From positions 1,860,001 to 1,924,000 of the forward strand of contig JAHLEZ010000003.1 of the NCBI GenBank assembly GCA_020726505.1: 64,000 nt of DNA, given 5' to 3'. The position numbers were made by a program, and so were the translations under genes. The notes beneath the pieces were generated by a model. The model saw nothing but the letters and a program-made list of their open reading frames with translations, ran no database searches and had not been told where the DNA came from. The DNA comes from Leptodontidium sp. MPI-SDFR-AT-0119 (lineage: Eukaryota; Ascomycota; Leotiomycetes; Helotiales; Leptodontidiaceae). Shown here piece after piece: positions 59,622-64,000 of the stretch. Position 1 is the first letter of the stretch. Every line of letters begins with the position of its first letter.

Positions 59622-61135
59622 ATGAAGCTTCAGAATTCGCTCGTCCTGCTCAGCGCTGCGCTGTTTGAGCTTGGAATTGCAATTCCGGTCCAGGACAGCC
59701 CTCGACAACGCCTTCTGGATGGAAAGCCCCTTCAAGCCAATCTTCGAAAGTCAAAGCTATCTTCACCATATGCTCCAGGTTTCAAGGATCCATTGGACAA
59801 AGCAGTTGATGCTGTGGGAGACGAGCTTGATCCATTGCCATACCGCAATGGCCAAGGCGCATCTGTACTTGGGCCATGGAATTGGGAACGATCGCGCCAG
59901 AGTCCTGATTTGGTGAGACCACCCAGCACCGATCATGGAAACATGGCGAACATGCGTTGGAGTTTCGCAGACTCACATGTGAGAATCGAGGTAAGACAAC
60001 ATCCTGTGACAGAACATCCAAAATTTTGAGTGTGAGTTAACATCATATAGGAAGGTGGATGGACAAGACAGACAACCGTCAGAGAGCTGGGCTCAAGCGT
60101 CGAACTTGCTTCTGTGAACATGCGACTTGACGAGGGTGTGATTCGGGAACTGCATTGGCACAAAGAAGCCGAGTGGGCATATGTTCTGGATGGAGAAGTC
60201 CGTGTTACAGCTATTGACTACGATGGCGGTAGTTTCTTTGATGACTTGAAAAAGGGTGACCTTTGGTACTTTCCCAGTGGAGTACCTCACTCGCTCCAAG
60301 GTCTCGGAGAGAACGGTACCGAGTTTCTTCTGGTATTTGATGATGGAGGATTCTCTGAGGAATCAACTTTCATCTTGACGGATTGGTTAGGTAAATCAAT
60401 TCTTATGCTGTTTCTACTTACAATTACTAAACATCATCTGCAGCCCACACACCGAAGTCAGTGGTCGCAAAGAATTTCAACCTGGCCCCAGAAGTCTTCG
60501 CACACATTCCCGATGGAGAGAAATATATCTTCCAAGGATCAACACCAGGATCGATCGAAGACGAGAAGCCGAGTGGAAAAGGAGTGAAGAAGTCAAAGTA
60601 CAACTTCACCCACAGGATGCTGGACCAAGCACCAAAGAAGACCAGTGGAGGAGAGGTCCGGATTACAGACTCTAAGAACTTCCCAATCTCGAAGACCATC
60701 GCCGCAGCTCACGTTACCATCGACCCAGGAGCGATCCGCGAGATGCACTGGCACCCGAATGCAGATGAGTGGTCTTTCTTCCTCAAGGGACGCGCGCGCA
60801 TCACAATCTTCGCTGCTGAAGGTACTGCTCGCACATTCGACTACATGCCCGGAGATGTTGGTATCGTCCCTCGAAACATGGGACACTTCGTCGAGAACAT
60901 CGGTGATGAGCCGATTGAGATGTTGGAAGTCTTCAAGGCCGATGAGTTCAGAGACTTCTCTTTGTTCCAGTGGATGGGAGAGACACCCAAGAAGATGGTC
61001 ATCGATCACTTGTTCGCCGACGACCCAAAGAACGGAGAGATTTTCTGGAACAAGGTCAAGAGCGCCGAGAAGGACGAAGTCACTCTACCCGATGAGTCGC
61101 AGGAGGATACGGAGTCCACCGTGGATGAGTTGTGA
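59622..61135 (+). CDS. oxdC: Secreted bicupin oxalate decarboxylase
   Basis: Three exons give 466 aa: 59622-59990, 60051-60390 and 60444-61135, donors GTAAGA and GTAAAT, phases correct. A signal peptide covers about residues 1-20 ([15 protein letters not shown]). Two cupin domains each carry a manganese site: HWHKEAEW with H158, H160 and E164, and HWHPNADEW with H338, H340 and E345, plus later His residues in GVPHSLQG and NMGHFVEN. The spacing and RELHWH/REMHWH pair match fungal OxdC, which splits oxalate to formate and CO2. In plant-associated fungi it controls secreted oxalate and pH. The Asp/Glu-rich C-terminus ([14 protein letters not shown]) is a usual extension. No sign of damage. An oxalate oxidase activity cannot be excluded from sequence. 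Confidence 0.93.
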
Positions 61136-63063
61136 AGTTGTTTTGACACTCGCTAAAGCTGGGATCGATGTTCCGTCGGACCAGCAGGCTGGGATCAGTG
61201 TTCGTTCGTCGAGTTGGGTTTCTCGAAGTCCCTCCATTGGTATCATCAGTATTTGGTTTTTGTTCAAAGGGTCTTGGGAGTTGTCAAATTAGTTTGCAGT
61301 TGTATATTTCGAATTCAAACTGGTCAAATCAATTTCGTTCTAGTTTCTGGGTGTGGTATGAGTAGATTACTGTACAATTTAGCCTATCTGCACAGTCAGC
61401 TTGATTATTCCCAGCCCAAACCCTGAAGTCAAGCACATCCTCACGCATTTCCTACGCATTTCCCACGCAACGTCCACGATTTCTGAACGCGGGGGCATCG
61501 TCCAAACCCCCTTTTCCACCCACCAACACTCCCATCCTCCACGCCGTGTAAATAACACCAGATCCTACTCGTCTCATAGGTCAAGGCGTTATTGCCGCTT
61601 TCCATCTTGGCATGCCCCGTCTTGCGTCGGGCAGCTGTCCGCTCTGCTTCCCCGTGTGGGTCTAGAAGTCAGTGTCATGTCTTCTCCAGACTGGCGTTCT
61701 GCTCCACCTGACCTCCACTGGTACCCGTGCGGAGAACCCTGCAATATATTTATCCACGCGTCGATCTAGACCTATTTTTGCGTCTTTTGTTGCTGACAAC
61801 AGCATGCCCGTGTCGACTTGTATAACGGTGGCGCACATGAGACCGGAGGGCCATTCGAAAGTCTGTAGCCGAGTGCTATATGGCCCTACTGCCATTCCAT
61901 TTCTCTGAAATTCTCTAAAGCTTACTCGACATCGGATTAAGGATTGAGTTGGTGATATCCAAGCCTGATCTTATCACTTAAGCCTTCATATAATTCAACT
62001 ACCGGGATAGTAACTAAACAAGAGGTTTTGATGTCGAGTCAAGCTCGAGTTAACTTGGCTAACCCAGGGGGGCAGCTGGTCCGTATGAAAGCTAACTGAC
62101 TAGTAATCGAGGTTGTGCTTGAGGTCGGGGAGGGACAGGGGCGGCCACGCATTTTCGATATGGAACGGCCCTGTAATTGGTTCCAGATGGAGGGGTCGCT
62201 AATCACCCCGCTTGTGCGGATTACTATTGGTGTGAAAACCAAGACTTGTGCTGCATACGAACGTATTCTAGGAAAGAGTTTCGCGCTCATGTACGGAGTA
62301 CCACGTGGAGGATCAGGCAGATGAGATGGAATCGGTGAGTGGTATCCATGAATCCATGACGATCACAATTATTGTGGGAAGGATTCATGAGATGTTTCAA
62401 TATCTATCGTCAAGGTCTTTCATTCAGTCTTCTATTCGCCAGTCAGTTGTGTATTTATATCTCTATTTGAAACAGAAGCTCGCAAGGCGAAGGATCGCCA
62501 CTCGCTAGACAAATTGGTGGCAATAATGGTGTACTTAACGCCAAATATGTTGTAAAATAGTCCTCAAATAGGAAGGTGGAAAGTCAGTAGCTGATTTTCC
62601 ATATCGAAGTAGCGTTGTCAATCAAGTTCTCGATCTGGTCACACGTGAGCTGCAAGTGGTTGTAGGAGTCGACAACCACACGCCCCTCAGCAAGCCACCC
62701 CAATGAAGGGACCAATTCCAAGGAATGGTTGAATCTAACTGGGCTCGATCTTTCTCTAGAACTGTCAGTAAGACCGAGAAACTGCGAGAATGGTCCGAGG
62801 AGGGGGAGTCTCGAGGCCGTCGTCGAGGATAACGTTCTTGGAGATCGATGGCGCTACTCATTGGTCAACCTCCTCTAGCAATATCTAGTCTTCACGTACT
62901 CACCAGATAGACTAAGTGTCGAGCATATCCCCATCTCTGATGCCTATCTCATTTCTACATTTTTGCTCTGTGCGAAATACCTCTTGAATCTTTTGGAAGT
63001 TATCCATTTCTCATCTGAGAGTCAACCTACATCAGTGTAACGAAACCATTCTGAGAGCCCATC
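61136..63063. other. Intergenic, no gene recognised
   Basis: Contains the 3' UTR of the oxalate decarboxylase and the promoter of the sulfate transporter. Open frames here are short and show no domain. Confidence 0.5.
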
Positions 63064-64000
63064 ATGGCGAAGTTCTCAGTTGGCGAAAAGGTCACCGCCT
63101 TCAAGACCATGGTCAAAACGGACACTACAACCAACAGAGTCAAAGACTTTGTTGTCAAAGGCGCTCCTCAACTCCCTTCAGCAACAGCACATTACCTCCT
63201 CGACAAGGTTCCCATCGTGTCGTGGCTCCCTCGCTACCATCCATCATGGCTTCTCACAGATGCCATCGCTGGCCTGACGATCGGGGTCATGCTTATTCCT
63301 CAAGGGTTGGCCTACGCGAAGATCGCAACTATTCCCATCGAGAATGGTCTCTATTCCTCCTGGATCCCTCCCGCGATTTGCGTCTTCATGGGAACTTCAA
63401 AAGGTATGTCTAACTGATAACCTTGAGCGAACTTGGACCAAGCTGACCATCATCAACTTAGATCTCTCAAGCGGCCCAACATCAATCCTAGGTCTGCTGA
63501 CTGCAGAAATCATCGTGGATCTCAAGGACGAATATTCTCCTGCGAAGATCGCTAATGCCGTGTCCTTCATGGTCGGTGTCTACTCCCTCGCAATGGGTGT
63601 TCTCGGTCTCGGATTTCTCCTTGACTACGTCTCGGTCCCAGTTCTCACCGGATTCATCTCTGCAACGGCCTTGATCATCGGATTCGGTCAAGTTGGCAGC
63701 TTGGTCGGCCTCAGTAACGTACCCACTGGAGTCTTCCCCGTTATCGGGAACGTTCTCAAACGTCTCCCAGACTGGGATGGGCCAACCTGCGGCATCGGTG
63801 TTGGAACCATCCTCATCCTCCTCGCTCTTGAGAAAGTCGGCAAGACATGGGGCAAGAAGCACTATGTTATCAAGTACATCGCAAGTAGCCGAGCTGTCAT
63901 CGTTCTCGTCATCTTCACCCTCATCAGCTACCTCGTCAACAAAAACAGAAAAGATGACCTTCTCTGGGGCATCAGCAAAGTCGACACTCACGGCATCATT
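63064..64000 (+). CDS. SulP-family sulfate permease, 3' end outside the window
   Basis: Exon 1 63064-63403, donor GTATGT, acceptor CAACTTAG; exon 2 from 63462 is open to the window end. The visible 293 residues start MAKFSVGEKVTAFKTMVK and contain the SulP hallmark GLTIGVMLIPQGLAYAKIA near residue 73, YSSWIPPAICVFMGTSKDLS, the SGPTSILGLLTAE block and the GFISATALIIGFGQ helix. The family signature and N-terminal pattern match fungal high-affinity proton:sulfate symporters (Sul1/Cys-14 type), which take up sulfate at the plasma membrane under sulfur limitation. The STAS domain expected at the C-terminus is not in this window, so completeness cannot be judged. Confidence 0.92.

Noticed and set aside
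1..64000. tRNA and rRNA genes
   Set aside because: I saw no convincing cloverleaf or rRNA sequence by eye; a dedicated scan could still find a tRNA.

Overview
This window is nuclear DNA of a filamentous ascomycete (Pezizomycotina). Most genes carry several 45-150 bp introns with GTRNGT donors and CTAAC/CTNAC branch points. The gene set includes an AspE-type septin with a C-terminal membrane segment, a Pho85-type cyclin-dependent kinase, a HET-domain protein, a Dicty_CAR-type receptor, a TRI12-type major facilitator, an AzgA purine permease and a bicupin oxalate decarboxylase. I lean towards Leotiomycetes from general gene style, but that is inference. All exon boundaries were deduced by hand from splice signals and frame; no search was run.

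Layout. 0-12 kb: a 2OG-Fe(II)-oxygenase-like protein with an apparently degraded active site, a Frag1/DRAM/Sfk1 membrane protein, a TRI12-like transporter and a seven-helix receptor, all on the minus strand. 12-18 kb: a gene-poor stretch upstream of the receptor. 18.2-19.7 kb: a small secreted Pro/Gly-rich protein divergent from an unassigned ORF. 20.6-27 kb: an accessory patch with a HET-ankyrin gene whose ankyrin tail is broken by stops, a badly damaged multi-exon gene and a fold-back repeat. 27.4-31.5 kb: conserved septin (minus) and Pho85 kinase (plus) sharing a 0.67 kb divergent promoter. 31.5-41.3 kb: about 9.8 kb without a convincing gene, carrying at least 24 dispersed copies of a quasi-palindromic motif related to TTGTTGCACATCGCA. 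I noticed no good copy elsewhere in the window. 41.3-47 kb: a methyltransferase-like gene and an AzgA purine transporter. 47-57 kb: a cluster of small, poorly conserved genes, two or more with CCHC zinc knuckles, others coiled-coil, several with stops or a frameshift. 57.5-64 kb: a DUF1275 membrane protein, a secreted oxalate decarboxylase and the 5' part of a SulP sulfate transporter.

The housekeeping genes look intact. The accessory patches (20.6-27 and 47-57 kb) hold duplicated and decaying genes; several of their stop codons could have arisen by C-to-T change at CpA, as repeat-induced point mutation would do. The most unusual item is the motif array at 31.9-40.0 kb: short, spaced, degenerate, mostly in one orientation, in non-coding DNA that is not conspicuously AT-rich, so it does not look like an ordinary transposon remnant.
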